From Tannerellaceae bacterium (GTDB taxonomy: Bacteria > Bacteroidota > Bacteroidia > Bacteroidales > Tannerellaceae), in the NCBI GenBank assembly GCA_020860805.1, contig JAJBTP010000452.1, positions 1-6,487 of the forward strand: a stretch of DNA of 6,487 nt. Reading direction: 5' to 3'. Positions within the stretch are counted from its first letter, which is position 1. Each line of letters opens with the position of its first letter. Both the position numbers and the translations under genes were made by a program. The notes beneath the pieces are model-generated. The model was not told where the DNA came from. It worked only from the letters and a program-made list of their open reading frames with translations, and searched no databases. Shown piece after piece: positions 6,287 through 6,487 of the stretch.

Positions 6287-6316
6287 CATTTTATAAAGTG
6301 TTTAATTGATAATAAC

Positions 6317-6400
6317 TCAGTTAATTGAAAAACGGCAAGGCAAATTACTCAGTCCTTTGAACATACAAACAGATACCATTAGTAAAAATAATTTTTTCAT
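6317..6400 (-). other. Short ORF with signal-peptide-like start, possible gene remnant
   Basis: A 27-codon ORF begins MKKLFLLMVSVCMF and ends in TGA. The start resembles a signal peptide, and the first codons and the A/T-rich leader resemble the DKNYY gene's start (MKKLFITLA). No mature protein follows. It could be the 5' stub of a deleted secreted-protein gene, a short leader peptide, or chance in A/T-rich DNA. Confidence 0.2.
6341..6369 (-). promoter_or_regulatory. Candidate promoter for the Ig/LRR gene
   Basis: On the minus strand TTTG (6366-6369) is followed after 18 bp by TAATTTG (6341-6347), a near match to the Bacteroidetes TTTG-N19-21-TAnnTTTG arrangement, one base short in the box and in the spacer. 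It would give a leader of about 45 nt to the ATG at 6289. It overlaps the short ORF at 6317-6400, so both readings cannot easily hold at once. Confidence 0.3.
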
Positions 6401-6431
6401 AATTAAAATATTTATAATTATATTGTTCCGT

Positions 6432-6487
6432 TTAGCTGCTTACCAGATCAATTTCATCTCGTATGCTTTTTTTCACCATCTCAGCCA
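6432..6487 (-). CDS. C-terminal end of an unrecognised gene (partial)
   Basis: The last 17 codons of a reading frame that enters from the right edge end in AEMVKKSIRDEIDLVSS and TAA (6432-6434). The composition, a charged amphipathic helix, is protein-like, but the piece is too short to assign or to be sure it is coding. The stop lies 31 bp upstream of the short signal-peptide-like ORF, on the same strand. Confidence 0.35.
   Translation of the reverse strand, partial: AEMVKKSIRDEIDLVSS

Larger units (their letters stand above)
4741..6289 (-). pseudogene. Surface lipoprotein with two Ig-like domains and leucine-rich repeats, disrupted
   Basis: One gene broken by two lesions. If one A is removed from the A8 tract after the ATG (6287-6289) and TAG 5824-5826 is read as Trp, a single 515-residue protein results. 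It would have a lipoprotein signal peptide with Cys21, followed by acidic SDNEED, like the Bacteroidetes surface-export signal. Then come Ig-like (Big_2-type) domain 1 (about 32-113, with WSSDDPEVASV), Ig-like domain 2 (about 119-199), and an LRR N-cap (IPDPAFQAY) with the EF-hand-like loop DTDEDGIFSLEE (230-241). Nine 21-residue LRRs (about 285-471) and a tail complete it. Such proteins are thought to be cell-surface adhesion or binding proteins. As it stands, two open segments remain: 5824-6246 from a GTG inside the signal peptide, and 4741-5805 from a GTG without Shine-Dalgarno sequence. Neither is likely to be exported. Sequencing error at either site is possible. Confidence 0.85.

Noticed and set aside
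3114..6487. Insertion sequence, transposon or CRISPR as cause of the gene damage
   Set aside because: No transposase frame, terminal inverted repeats, target-site duplication or spaced repeat array could be found; the repeats seen are protein-coding.

Overview
The window looks like Bacteroidales chromosomal DNA. The UMP kinase, biotin ligase and TadA sequences are of the Bacteroidetes type. The leaders are A-rich with weak Shine-Dalgarno sequences, and several starts are preceded by Bacteroidetes -7 boxes (TAnnTTTG). A Parabacteroides/Tannerellaceae-like host is my guess from the PyrH sequence, not something proven here.

Left part (1-3050), conserved housekeeping block. A minus-strand run reads yraN -> yjbR-like -> birA -> pyrH. 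yraN, the YjbR gene and birA are tightly packed: 29 bp between the first two, an 11-bp overlap between the second pair. pyrH follows after 92 bp with its own promoter candidate. Divergently on the plus strand, a small ribbon-helix-helix-like gene is coupled by an ATGA overlap to tadA. The 69-bp divergent intergenic region carries a -7 box for each direction and is bracketed by a 9-bp inverted repeat. The small gene's -7 box lies so close to its ATG that its mRNA may be leaderless.

Right part (3114-6487), accessory and decaying, all on the minus strand. Read in transcription order from the right edge it holds: the last 17 codons of an unrecognised gene; a short signal-peptide-like ORF; a large broken gene; a terminator; an intact secreted DKNYY-repeat protein of eleven about 29-residue units; and the C-terminal half of a Fic-domain protein. 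The broken gene would encode a surface lipoprotein with two bacterial Ig-like domains, an EF-hand-like loop and nine 21-residue leucine-rich repeats.

The main observation is that the Ig/LRR gene carries two separate, precisely locatable lesions. One extra A in an A8 run directly after the ATG puts the signal peptide out of frame. A TGG->TAG change replaces the conserved Trp of the second Ig domain. Undoing both gives one uninterrupted 515-residue lipoprotein. With the beheaded fic gene, this suggests a locus of recent gene loss, or possibly on/off switching for the A8 tract. I did not find a convincing new multi-gene system.
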